This document shows, one piece after another, positions 47,506 to 55,621 of a DNA stretch of 64,000 nt (position 1 is the first letter of the stretch; each line of letters starts with the position of its first letter). The position numbers were made by a program, and so were the translations under genes. Source of the stretch: Mesorhizobium tamadayense (GTDB lineage: Bacteria; Pseudomonadota; Alphaproteobacteria; Rhizobiales; Rhizobiaceae); assembly GCF_003863365.1 (NCBI RefSeq), contig NZ_RQXT01000003.1, positions 186,001 through 250,000 of the forward strand, read 5' to 3'. The notes beneath the pieces were generated by a model that was not told where the DNA came from, did no database searches, and saw nothing but the letters and a program-made list of their open reading frames with translations.

Positions 47506-48366
47506 TCAGAGCCCTCCGCCGAGGCGCCTGGCGCCAACCATCCGCAGCTGGATCGCGTAGAGCGCCATTGTGACGACGAGCAGCACGAAGGCGGCAGCAC
47601 TTCCGAGCCCCCAGTTGAGCAGCGACTGCACCGTCTGGGCGATCATCTCGGCCAGCATCATGTTCGATGTGCCGCCGAGCAGCGCGGGCGTCACGAAGTA
47701 GCCGAGCGACATCACGAACACCATCAGCCCGCCGGCGGCGATGCCGGGTAGCGACAACGGCAAGAGGATGCGGCGGAACGCCTGCAACGGGCTTGCGCCG
47801 CAAAGGGCTGCGGCGCGCAGCGTCATCGCGTCGATCGCGCGCAGCGTGCCGACCAGCGGCAGGATCATGAAAGGCAGCATGATGTAGACCATGCCGATGG
47901 TGACGCCGGTCAGGTTGTTGATGAGCGGCAGCGGCTCATGGATGATACCGAGGCCCATCAGCGCCCGGTTGATCACCCCGGTGCGCTGCAAGAGCACCAT
48001 CCACGCATAGGTGCGGGTGAGGAGGTTGGTCCACATCGACAGGATGATGATGCCGAAGACGATCGAGCCGAGCGCCGGCGGCATGATCGCCAGCATCCAG
48101 GCAACCGGAAACGCCACGATGATGGTGACTACGGTGACGACTGCCGCCACCAGGAAAGTGTTGAGGAACACCCGCACATAGGTGCCGCTGCCGAACAGGG
48201 CGGCGTAGTTCTGCAGGCCGGGCTCGGGATCGGTGACGCTGCGCAGCAGCAAGGCGACCACTGGCACGATGAAGAACAGGCCGACCAGGGTGAGCGCCGG
48301 CAAGGCGCCGCCGCTGCCGGCGGGCAGGCCGGCAATCGAGCGGCGTCTGAGGGAGTTTCCTTGCAT
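47506..48366 (-). CDS. Pot-type ABC permease, PotB-like
   Basis: 286 residues, six main hydrophobic segments and the EAA loop AAALCGASPLQAFRRILLPLSLPGI. The region NLLTRTYAWMVLLQRTGVIN is typical of PotB. It follows the binding-protein gene after 61 bp that contain a strong hairpin. Confidence 0.92.
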   Translation of the reverse strand: MQGNSLRRRSIAGLPAGSGGALPALTLVGLFFIVPVVALLLRSVTDPEPGLQNYAALFGSGTYVRVFLNTFLVAAVVTVVTIIVAFPVAWMLAIMPPALGSIVFGIIILSMWTNLLTRTYAWMVLLQRTGVINRALMGLGIIHEPLPLINNLTGVTIGMVYIMLPFMILPLVGTLRAIDAMTLRAAALCGASPLQAFRRILLPLSLPGIAAGGLMVFVMSLGYFVTPALLGGTSNMMLAEMIAQTVQSLLNWGLGSAAAFVLLVVTMALYAIQLRMVGARRLGGGL

Positions 48367-48386
48367 CGGGCGGTTCCGTTGTCCCG

Positions 48387-48412
48387 AACGGGCGCGGCGT
48401 GCCGCGCCCGTT
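48387..48412 (-). promoter_or_regulatory. Stem-loop between Pot-type binding-protein and permease genes
   Basis: AACGGGCGCGGC pairs perfectly with GCCGCGCCCGTT, with only a 2-nt turn, 15 bp behind the binding-protein stop. No U-tract follows on the minus strand. Probably an RNA-stabilising hairpin that raises binding-protein levels. Confidence 0.65.
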
Positions 48413-48427
48413 TGGTTTCCTATGGCG

Positions 48428-49432
48428 CTACTTGGTCTGCCAGGCGTACCAGCGCGTGGCGATCTCGTCGCGATGCTCGGCCCAGTAGTTCATATCGAGG
48501 TTGATCTGGCCGTCGACATGAGCGTCGGGCAGGCCCTTGACCACGTCGGCGGCCATCTCGGCCTTGGCCTTGGTGTTGATCGGCGCGTAGCCGCTCGCCT
48601 CGGCGAATTTGGCCTGGCCGCTCGGGCTGGTGGCAGTGGCGAGGAACTTCATGGCGCTATCCTTGTTCTTGGCGCCCTTCGGCACGACGAGGACGTCGGC
48701 GGCGGTGAGGTTCTGGTTCCAGGAGACACCGACATCGGCGCCGTCCTTCTCGAGCGCGAAGACGCGGCCGTTCCAGAGCTGGCCGAAGGCGGCCTCGCCC
48801 GAAGCGATGAGCTGCTGCGACTCGGCGCCGCCGCCCCACCAGACGATGTCGGACTTGATGGTGTCGAGCTTCTTGAAGGCGCGGTCGAGGTCGAGCGGAT
48901 AGAGCTTGTCCGCTGGCACGCCGTCGGCCAGTAGCGCTATCTCGATCACGCCCGGCGCAGACCATTTGTAGAAGGTTCGCTTGCCGGGAAACTTCTTGGT
49001 GTCGAACATGTCGGCCCAGCTCGTCGGCTCGCCCGAAACGGCGCCCTTGTTCCAGGCGAGCACGAAGGAATAGTAGAAGCTGCCGACCGCATGTTCATTG
49101 CTGAAGCGCGGGTCGAGATCGGCCTTCGGCACGGCGGCGAAGTCGATCGGTTCGAGCAGCCCGTCCTTGGCCGCCTTGATGGCGAAGTCCATCTCGACGT
49201 CGACGACGTCCCAGGTGACGTTCTTGGCGTCGACCATGGCCTTGAGCTTGCCGTAGTCGGTCGGGCCGTCCTGCAGCACCTTGATGCCGGAGCTGGCCGC
49301 GAACGGCTCCGCCCAGGACTTGGTCTGCGCTTCCTGCGTGGTGCCGCCCCAGCTGGTGAACACCATTTCATCGGCCTTGGCGGCGGTTGCCGCCAGCAGT
49401 CCGGCGAGGACGCCGGCTAAGATCAGTTTCAT
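48428..49432 (-). CDS. Pot-type ABC substrate-binding protein
   Basis: 334 residues of the PotD/PotF class (bacterial extracellular protein type 2 fold). The signal peptide is residues 1-20, ending TAAKA-DEM. The mature start VFTSWGGTTQEAQTKSWAEPF is typical. DVVDVEMDFAIKAAKDGLLEPID and WNKGAVSGEPTSWADMFDTKKFPGKR follow the family pattern. The ligand is unknown and may be an amine-containing compound, given the downstream enzymes. Confidence 0.9.
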   Translation of the reverse strand: MKLILAGVLAGLLAATAAKADEMVFTSWGGTTQEAQTKSWAEPFAASSGIKVLQDGPTDYGKLKAMVDAKNVTWDVVDVEMDFAIKAAKDGLLEPIDFAAVPKADLDPRFSNEHAVGSFYYSFVLAWNKGAVSGEPTSWADMFDTKKFPGKRTFYKWSAPGVIEIALLADGVPADKLYPLDLDRAFKKLDTIKSDIVWWGGGAESQQLIASGEAAFGQLWNGRVFALEKDGADVGVSWNQNLTAADVLVVPKGAKNKDSAMKFLATATSPSGQAKFAEASGYAPINTKAKAEMAADVVKGLPDAHVDGQINLDMNYWAEHRDEIATRWYAWQTK

Positions 49433-49497
49433 GTCATTCTCCTCTGATTGGTTGTTCCGTTCCTTGTTCTTGTCGACGCACCTTCGTCATGCCGTTC

Positions 49498-50970
49498 TCA
49501 GCGCATGACGAAAGGATCTGGGATGGGCTCGTCCGAGGTCTTGATCCAGACCGATTTCGAGCGCGTGTAGTCGCGGATGGCGTCGAGCCCGCCTTCGCGG
49601 CCGAGGCCCGACAGGCCGTAGCCGCCGAAGGGGACGAGCGGCGAGACGGCGCGGTAGGTATTGACCCAGACGACTCCGGCATGGATGTCGCGCGCCATGC
49701 GGTGCGCCTTGCCGAGATTGCTGGTGAAGACGCCGGATGCCAGGCCGAAGGGCGTGTCGTTGGCGAGCGCCAATGCCTCGGCCTCGGTGTCGAAGGCGAG
49801 CACGCTGAGCACCGGCCCGAACAACTCCTCGCGCACGCAGGGCAGACTGGCGTTGCCGGCGTCGATGATGGTCGGCGCGTAGTAAAAGCCGGCGCCGATT
49901 TCCGGACGCGCCCCTCCGGTGACCAGCGTGCCGCCGGCGGCGAGGCTCTCGGCCACGACCTTCTCGATCCAGTCACGCTGGCGCTGCGTGGCTAAAGGCC
50001 CCATTTCGGTCGCCGGATCCTGCGGGTCGCCGATGCGGATCGCTTCGGCCTTGCGCTTCAGCCGGCCGAGGAATTCTTGCCTCACGGAGCGCTCGATGAG
50101 CAGGCGCGAGCCGGCAACGCAGCTCTGGCCTGTCGCGGCAAAGATGCCGGCGACGACCGCATTGGCGGCGCTGTCGAGATCGGCGTCGGCGAAGACGACG
50201 ACGGGGCTCTTGCCGCCAAGTTCCAGCGTCGTGTGGGCGAGGTTCTCCGCCGTGTTCCTGACAATGGCGCGCGCCGTCGACGGGCCGCCGGTGAAGGCGA
50301 CGCGCGAGACCAGCGGATGGCTGGTCAGGCGCCGGCCGCACTCCTGCCCGAAGCCGGTGAGGATGTTGACGGTGCCGGCGGGAAAGCCGGCCTCGTGGAC
50401 GAGTTCAGCAAAGGCGAGCAGCGGCGCCGGGCCGTCCTCGGATGCCTTGAGCACCACCGTGCAGCCGGCGGCCAGCGCCGGGCCGAGCTTGACCGCCGAG
50501 AGGAACAGCTGCGAGTTCCACGGCACCACCGCGGCAACGACGCCGATCGGCTCGCGGCGGATGGTGACGTCGAGGTCCGCCTTGTCGATCGGCACATGCG
50601 CGCCTTCATGCTTGTCGGCGAGCCCGCCATAATAGCGGTAATAGTCGCCGACATAGGCGATCTGGGCGCGCGTCTCGCGGATGATCTTGCCGGTGTCGCG
50701 CGTCTCCAACTCGGCCAGGCGTCCGGCATTGGCGGCGACGAGGTCGCCGAGCTTGACTAGCAGCTTGCCGCGCGCGGTTGCCGTCATCGTCCGCCACGGG
50801 CCTGAGCGCAACGCGCGGTGCGCCGCCTCGACGGCGCGGTCGACATCGGCTTCGGATGCCGCCGGCATCTTCGCCCACGGCGCGCCGGTCGAGGGATCGA
50901 CGCTGTCGAAGCTGGCGGACGGCTCGTCGAAGCGGCCGTCGATGAAGTTCCTGAAAAGAGCGTCGGTCAT
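49498..50970 (-). CDS. Aldehyde dehydrogenase (NAD(P)-dependent)
   Basis: 490 residues, normal length. It has the NAD-binding turn GFGQECGRRL, the catalytic glutamate in TLELGGKSP (about 250), and the catalytic Cys284 in GQSCVAGSRL. The C-terminal ELFGPVLSVLAFDTEAEA and SPLVPFGGYGLSGLGREGG are also present. Closest in look to broad semialdehyde and betaine-aldehyde-type enzymes. It would oxidise an aldehyde released by the flavin monooxygenase or hydrolase encoded upstream. It sits 12 bp behind the LLM gene. Confidence 0.9.
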   Translation of the reverse strand: MTDALFRNFIDGRFDEPSASFDSVDPSTGAPWAKMPAASEADVDRAVEAAHRALRSGPWRTMTATARGKLLVKLGDLVAANAGRLAELETRDTGKIIRETRAQIAYVGDYYRYYGGLADKHEGAHVPIDKADLDVTIRREPIGVVAAVVPWNSQLFLSAVKLGPALAAGCTVVLKASEDGPAPLLAFAELVHEAGFPAGTVNILTGFGQECGRRLTSHPLVSRVAFTGGPSTARAIVRNTAENLAHTTLELGGKSPVVVFADADLDSAANAVVAGIFAATGQSCVAGSRLLIERSVRQEFLGRLKRKAEAIRIGDPQDPATEMGPLATQRQRDWIEKVVAESLAAGGTLVTGGARPEIGAGFYYAPTIIDAGNASLPCVREELFGPVLSVLAFDTEAEALALANDTPFGLASGVFTSNLGKAHRMARDIHAGVVWVNTYRAVSPLVPFGGYGLSGLGREGGLDAIRDYTRSKSVWIKTSDEPIPDPFVMR

Positions 50971-50982
50971 GGAGGCTCGCGA

Positions 50983-52020
50983 TCAGAGGAAGGCCGGCAT
51001 CACCCGGTCGATGAACAGTTGCAGCGATTTCTTCTTGCGCTCGTGCGAGAGGCCGCTGTCGATCCAGATCGAGTACTGGTCGTAGCCGAGCGCCTCATAG
51101 GCCTTCAGCCGGGCGATGACTTCATCTGCCTCGCCGATCACGAGATTCCTGCGCATCTTGTCCGGCGCATATTGCGGCATGGCGGCAATCTCGTCGGCGG
51201 TGAGCGGCTCCAATATACCCTGGTGCACCGGCTTCTTGTTCTGGAACCAGGCGCCGAACTGGCAGTAGAAGCTCGACAGGTCCTGGGTGAGCCGATCGGC
51301 ATCGGCCGCGTCCTCGGCGACGAATGTGTGCATCAAAAGCATGATCTCCGGGCGCGGGATCTCGGGATGAGCGGCGCATGCGGCGTCGAAGCGCTGCATC
51401 AGGCTTGTCACCTCGTCGTCGCCGGAGGCCAGCGGCGTCACCTGGACATTGCATTGATTGGCGACGGCGAAGTCGTGTGAGTTCGGATCGCGCGCCGCCA
51501 CCCAGATCGGCGGGTAGGGTTTTTGCACCGGCTTCGGCGAGGAGGTGGTCGGCGGGAATTGCCAGAACTCGCCGGAGTGCTCGTAGTCGCCGTCCCAGAG
51601 GCCGCGGATCGCAGGCACCATCTCGCGCATACGCTGGCCGGCGCCCCAGGCGTCGAGTCCGGGGAAGACGCGCTGATATTCGTAGCTGTAGGCGCCGCGC
51701 GCGATGCCGATGTCGAGCCGGCCGCCGGTGATGACGTCGGTCATAGCCGCCTCGCCGGCGAGCTTTATCGGATGCCAGAAGGGCGCGATGATGGTTCCGG
51801 TGCCGAGACGGATGCGGCTGGTCCTGGCCGCCAGATAGGCGATGTTGATGAACGGATTGGGCGAGATGGTGAACTCCATCCCGTGATGCTCGCCGATCCA
51901 GGCGGTCTCGAAGCCCGCTTCTTCCGCCAGCACGACCAGCTCACCCAGCTCGCTCAGCAGCTCCGAATGCGGCTTGGCGAGGTCCGGGCGTTCCATATGC
52001 ACGAAGAGCGAGAACTTCAT
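50983..52020 (-). CDS. LLM-class flavin-dependent monooxygenase
   Basis: 345 residues, a luciferase-like TIM-barrel monooxygenase using reduced FMN. Hallmarks are FETAWIGEHHGMEFTISPNP, ARTSRIRLGTGTIIAPFWHPIKLAGEAA, DVITGGRLDIGIARGAYSYEYQRVF and KPYPPIWVAARDPNS in overlapping order. It needs a flavin reductase, which the next upstream gene carries as a domain, and overlaps it by 4 bp. The substrate is unknown. Light emission is not implied. Confidence 0.9.
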   Translation of the reverse strand: MKFSLFVHMERPDLAKPHSELLSELGELVVLAEEAGFETAWIGEHHGMEFTISPNPFINIAYLAARTSRIRLGTGTIIAPFWHPIKLAGEAAMTDVITGGRLDIGIARGAYSYEYQRVFPGLDAWGAGQRMREMVPAIRGLWDGDYEHSGEFWQFPPTTSSPKPVQKPYPPIWVAARDPNSHDFAVANQCNVQVTPLASGDDEVTSLMQRFDAACAAHPEIPRPEIMLLMHTFVAEDAADADRLTQDLSSFYCQFGAWFQNKKPVHQGILEPLTADEIAAMPQYAPDKMRRNLVIGEADEVIARLKAYEALGYDQYSIWIDSGLSHERKKKSLQLFIDRVMPAFL

Positions 52021-53816
52021 CCCTGGTCACCTGTGTTGAAGCCAGTGGTCCTGGCGAGCGGCCTCACCTCGCCTTCGACCTCGTTGCCGACATAGACGCC
52101 GAATGCGTCCTCAGTGCATTCGCGCACATAGCGGGTAAGCATCGAGCGGATCGCCGGATCGGCGATCTTCAAGCCGTCTATCGCGTCGATGTCGATCAGC
52201 CGGATGCCGCGATCGCTGGAGGCCGGCACGTCGAAGGTACCGCGATAATAGACATGCGTGCGCGAAGCGTTGCCCGCGTCGTCCCAGACGGCGAAGAGGA
52301 AGCCGAGCTGGGCCTCGATGGCCTTTGCGGCCAGAAGCCCGTTGAGGCTCTTGCCGTCGTTTGCCGAGCCCAGTCCCCGGCCGCGCGGCAGCTCGAGGAA
52401 GCCGTCCGTCGTTTCCAGGAACAGGACACGGCCGCCGTTTTCGAGAATGGCGCCGACATCGGTGCCGGGAAGGGCGGCGGCCAGCGCCTCCTGGCTGAGG
52501 CCGGGCGTGATGTAGGCGCCGCGGCAATAGCCGAGCGGCTGGGCGGAACTGTGCTGGAAGTCACGGACGCGGCCGATGAGGATCGAATGATCGCCTGCCT
52601 CCACAAGCCGCTCCATGTCGCAGTCGAAGGTTGCCACCGAGCCATCCAGAACCGGGCTGCCGGTCTGTCCCGGGCGCCAGTCGACCGAGGTGAACTTGTC
52701 CGCCGCTTTCGAGGCGAAGATGCCGGAGGCCGCTTTCTGGGCCTCGTTCAAGATATTGATGGCGAAGCTCTTCGATGTCGCGAAGACAGGATGTCCCAGC
52801 GCCTTGTGGGCGATGCAGACCAGCACCAGCGGCGGATCGAGCGACACCGAGGTGAAGGAGTTGGCGGTGAAGCCGCGCGGCTCGCCTTCCGGTCCGATCG
52901 TGGTGACGATGGTGACGCCGGTAAGGAAAGATCCCAGCGCGCGGCGGAACTCGCCGCTGTCGAAGCTGGCGACCGCTGCCGCTCCGTCGCTTTGCTCCAG
53001 CCTTTCACCTTCGTTGAGGAAATCGACGATGTGGCGTGTGGTGAGATCGGGTGCCGCCACCGCCATCATATGCCTCTGGCCGGGGAGCACGGTGCATCGG
53101 CCATGCGGCGCGAGTCTCGCCATGGCGGCCGACATTGCCGGCGAGGAGTTCTTGTCCTGTGAGCCGGTCATGAACAGCGCCGGCACGGCCAGCGTCCGCA
53201 GGCGCTCGGCGTGGTCGCTGTCGGCGCGGGCGAACAAGCGGTAGGTGCGGGCATAGCCTTCGGGGTCGACCTCGCTCAATGCTTCCGCCGTTTTCCCGGC
53301 GGCCGCCGTGAGCTCGGCCGGAACCGGATCGCCAAACCAGCGAGCGATGGTCTGGGCGGCACCCGCCGCATCGCCGCGGCCGGTGAGCGCCGCCGCGCGC
53401 TCGCGCACGGCTTGGGCCAGATCGGGCGGCCGGTGGAACACGGCGTTCAGCGAAACGACGCGGCGAATACGCTCCGGCGCCATGAGGGCAAGTTCCTGCG
53501 CGACGAGCGCGCCCATCGAGTGGCCGACGACCGATACGCTTGTGAGGCCGAGATGATCGAGCAGCCGGATTGCCTGCCTGGCATAGTCGGCGAGCTCCGG
53601 CACCTGCGGCGGCAGCGGCGAGCGGCCGTGGCCAAGCATGTCGATGGCAATGACGTCCCAACGGTCCGCCATCCGCTCGATCTGCGGCTGCCAGATCGCC
53701 GCGTTCATGCCGACGCCATGGATGAAGAGCACCGGCGCGCCCGATCCGGCGCGGATGAAGCTGGTGCCGTCGGGCGCGGCGGCCCGGCTCCATTGAGGTG
53801 CGACGGCGTCAGCCAT
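52017..53816 (-). CDS. Alpha/beta-hydrolase fused to flavin reductase and a third domain
   Basis: 599 residues. Residues 1-270 form an alpha/beta hydrolase with oxyanion HGVGMN, nucleophile Ser100 in GHSMGA, Asp221 and His249 (GQRHMM). Residues 285-440 form a flavin reductase domain like RutF/HpaC (FRRALGSFLTGVTIVTT, GFTANSFTSVSLDPPLVLV). Residues 441-599 look Nudix-like in strand pattern (GGRVLFLETTDGFLELPRG, AAKAIEAQLGFLFAVWDD) but lack the Nudix box. The reductase would feed the neighbouring LLM enzyme, and the hydrolase would act on its substrate or product. The ATG at 53816 overlaps the DUF1185 gene by 8 bp. Confidence 0.88.
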   Translation of the reverse strand: MADAVAPQWSRAAAPDGTSFIRAGSGAPVLFIHGVGMNAAIWQPQIERMADRWDVIAIDMLGHGRSPLPPQVPELADYARQAIRLLDHLGLTSVSVVGHSMGALVAQELALMAPERIRRVVSLNAVFHRPPDLAQAVRERAAALTGRGDAAGAAQTIARWFGDPVPAELTAAAGKTAEALSEVDPEGYARTYRLFARADSDHAERLRTLAVPALFMTGSQDKNSSPAMSAAMARLAPHGRCTVLPGQRHMMAVAAPDLTTRHIVDFLNEGERLEQSDGAAAVASFDSGEFRRALGSFLTGVTIVTTIGPEGEPRGFTANSFTSVSLDPPLVLVCIAHKALGHPVFATSKSFAINILNEAQKAASGIFASKAADKFTSVDWRPGQTGSPVLDGSVATFDCDMERLVEAGDHSILIGRVRDFQHSSAQPLGYCRGAYITPGLSQEALAAALPGTDVGAILENGGRVLFLETTDGFLELPRGRGLGSANDGKSLNGLLAAKAIEAQLGFLFAVWDDAGNASRTHVYYRGTFDVPASSDRGIRLIDIDAIDGLKIADPAIRSMLTRYVRECTEDAFGVYVGNEVEGEVRPLARTTGFNTGDQG

Positions 53817-54396
53817 GCAGGTCGCCCACTTCCTTGAGGTCCTGGTAGCGGTCGCCGATGCGATGATGCGGGCGGCCGCCGATCGAAGCGCCGAGCGCCA
53901 CCACCAGCTCATCCGGCGCCGGCGCGTCGCCGATCTGGAAATGCACGGTCAGATAGTGCGAGCGCCGGCCTTCGTCGTTCTTGTCCATCAGCGGGATCAT
54001 GATCGGCGTGTTCGGCCCGCCGCGCAGATTGGTGAAGGCAAGGTAGGTCTTGGCGCCGACGGCGCGGCGATAATGGTTGCCGAAATGCAGCGTGTGGATC
54101 AGCGCCGAAGCGTGCTCGATCTCGCCTGACGTGCCGCAGATGGCGGCCTTGCCGTAGCCCTCGATCGCCTCGCCGGAGCCGGCGGCAGCGATGATCTCGC
54201 GGGTCAGGATTTCTCCGAGCACCGGCGCGCAGGCGCGGATCTCGGGCGAGAGGTCCTCGGTGAAGCCGCGTCCCGCCCAGGGGTTGGTCACCACCGCGGC
54301 GACGCCGATCAGGCGCAGCGGCCGCGGCGCTGTCTTGCCGCCTTCGATCAGCGTGTTCTCGCTGTAGGTGACGATCTTGCGAATGGCCGGCTGCAT
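53809..54396 (-). CDS. DUF1185 / amino-acid-synthesis family protein
   Basis: 195 residues. IRKIVTYSENTLIEGGK and NPWAGRGFTEDLSPEIRA, then EGYGKAAICGTSGEIEHASALIHTLHFGN, are typical of the family called AA_synth; its reaction is not known to me. Members are often found beside LLM flavin enzymes. It is the first gene of the operon, directly opposite the GntR regulator, and overlaps the hydrolase-reductase gene by 8 bp. Confidence 0.82.
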   Translation of the reverse strand: MQPAIRKIVTYSENTLIEGGKTAPRPLRLIGVAAVVTNPWAGRGFTEDLSPEIRACAPVLGEILTREIIAAAGSGEAIEGYGKAAICGTSGEIEHASALIHTLHFGNHYRRAVGAKTYLAFTNLRGGPNTPIMIPLMDKNDEGRRSHYLTVHFQIGDAPAPDELVVALGASIGGRPHHRIGDRYQDLKEVGDLHG

Positions 54397-54445
54397 GAAA
54401 ACCTCTGTCGGGCGGCGCCAGAAAGCGTCGTTTCGTGTCTCGTCT

Positions 54446-54459
54446 TATGGTATACCATA
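54446..54459. promoter_or_regulatory. Perfect palindrome, candidate operator of the 54.5-kb GntR regulator
   Basis: TATGGTATACCATA is a perfect 14-bp palindrome of FadR-family operator type. It stands 50 bp upstream of the DUF1185 gene start and about 70 bp upstream of the gntR start, so it can control both directions. Confidence 0.75.
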
Positions 54460-54529
54460 CTATGGAGCACCAAATACCTTGTCAATCGGCTATGGAATCT
54501 GTTTTCGTGGCGGCGCAGGGAGCAAGCAC

Positions 54530-55210
54530 ATGCAGGACGACACGCTTCGCATCGATCGCAGCGCCAAGACCTTGAGAACATTGGCTCTCGAGCGCATGCG
54601 CGAGGCCATCATGGATTTTCATTTCCAGCCCGGAGAAAGGCTGGTCGAGCGGCCGCTTTGCGACCAGCTCGGCGTCAGCCGCTCGGTAGTGCGTGAGGTC
54701 TTGCGGCAACTGGAGGCTGAGGGTCTCGTGCAGATGATCCCCGGACATGGGCCGGCGGTGGCCAAGCCGGATCTCGGCCGCACCGACGAGATCTACGAGC
54801 TCAGGGCCTTGCTCGAAGGGATCGCGGCGCGCGCCTGCGCGCTGTCTGCGACCGAGGCGCAACTGGCCGCACTGGAGCATGCCCTCGGCGAACTCTTCGA
54901 AGCTTGGGCGTCCGGCAAGCCGCCGGCGGTGATGCGGGCGACGACGGGGTTCTACGAAGCGCTGTTCGAGGCCGCGGACAAACGCGTCGCCTGGGAGATC
55001 GTCAGCGGGCTGAACGTGCGCATCAACCAGTTGCGTTCGATGACGATCGCCTCGGCGAACCGGCGCGAGCCGGCGATCGCCGAGATGAACGCGATCATGG
55101 ATGCGATCCGGGCGCGCAAGCCGGAGGAAGCGGAAGCCGCGGCGCGGAGGCACGTCGAATCCGCCTGGAAGATCGCGCGGGACAAACTGCGCCTTGACCC
55201 TCACATCTAA
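54530..55210 (+). CDS. GntR/FadR-family regulator of the flavin monooxygenase operon
   Basis: 226 residues. The winged helix is at about 14-75 (LALERMREAIMDFHFQPGERLVERPLCDQLGVSRSVVREVLRQLEAEGLV), with an FCD domain after it (EIYELRALLEGIAARACAL). The ATG at 54530 follows GCAGGGAGC; an in-frame extension to 54368 would run through the palindrome. It is divergent from the eight-gene operon and presumably its repressor, with a pathway substrate as inducer. Confidence 0.88.
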   Translation: MQDDTLRIDRSAKTLRTLALERMREAIMDFHFQPGERLVERPLCDQLGVSRSVVREVLRQLEAEGLVQMIPGHGPAVAKPDLGRTDEIYELRALLEGIAARACALSATEAQLAALEHALGELFEAWASGKPPAVMRATTGFYEALFEAADKRVAWEIVSGLNVRINQLRSMTIASANRREPAIAEMNAIMDAIRARKPEEAEAAARRHVESAWKIARDKLRLDPHI

Positions 55211-55621
55211 TGCGCTTCACCGTTTCACGGAAGCGCCGAACCGCTCTATCTCTTTGTTTTCACGCAATTCCAGACGGAAGGCTACGGCGAAGTCGCCGAG
55301 CCTAACCGTTCCACACTTTTCCTGGAATTGCTCTAGCCATCCCACGCTGCCCGAAGGCGGACTCCCGCCGCCCCCAGGGAGGGTCCAACCGCCAGCCCCG
55401 CCATTGTCGGTTTCGTACCAAGCTGCCTTTGGTACGTTTCCGACACTAACTTTCCGTTTCGACCTTTTGTAGGCAGGTGGCGAAGGGGCCATCGTGCATC
55501 AATTCGATTTCCGCTGTCATTGTCGTGCCATACGGCGTAAGGTCGCTCGATCGTCGGCAAATTTGCACGGGCGCGGACGACTGGGAGATCGAATGGCTCT
55601 TGCCCTTCTTTGGGTAGAGCC
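55211..55621. other. Intergenic region with a Rhizobiales repeat
   Basis: 411 bp between gntR and the Crp-like gene. The left part (about 55241-55337) is an inverted copy of the repeat at 10558-10614 carrying 24 extra bases. The right part is less GC-rich; a 24-codon open frame from an ATG (about 55446-55520, minus strand) has no ribosome site. No real gene is claimed. Confidence 0.5.
55241..55337. repeat. Rhizobiales intergenic repeat with an inserted 24-bp mini-palindrome
   Basis: On the minus strand it reads CAATTCCAGGAAAAGTGTGG, then ACGGTT, then TTCCGTCTGGAATTGCGTG, matching the copy at 10558-10614. Between the two halves lie 24 extra bases (55280-55303) that are themselves a near-perfect hairpin (GGCT..CGGCGA-c-TTCGCCG..AGCC). 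One repeat thus appears nested in another. Confidence 0.7.

Noticed and set aside
50983-52020. Bioluminescence gene
   Set aside because: Similarity is to the broad luciferase-like monooxygenase superfamily; no lux partners are present.
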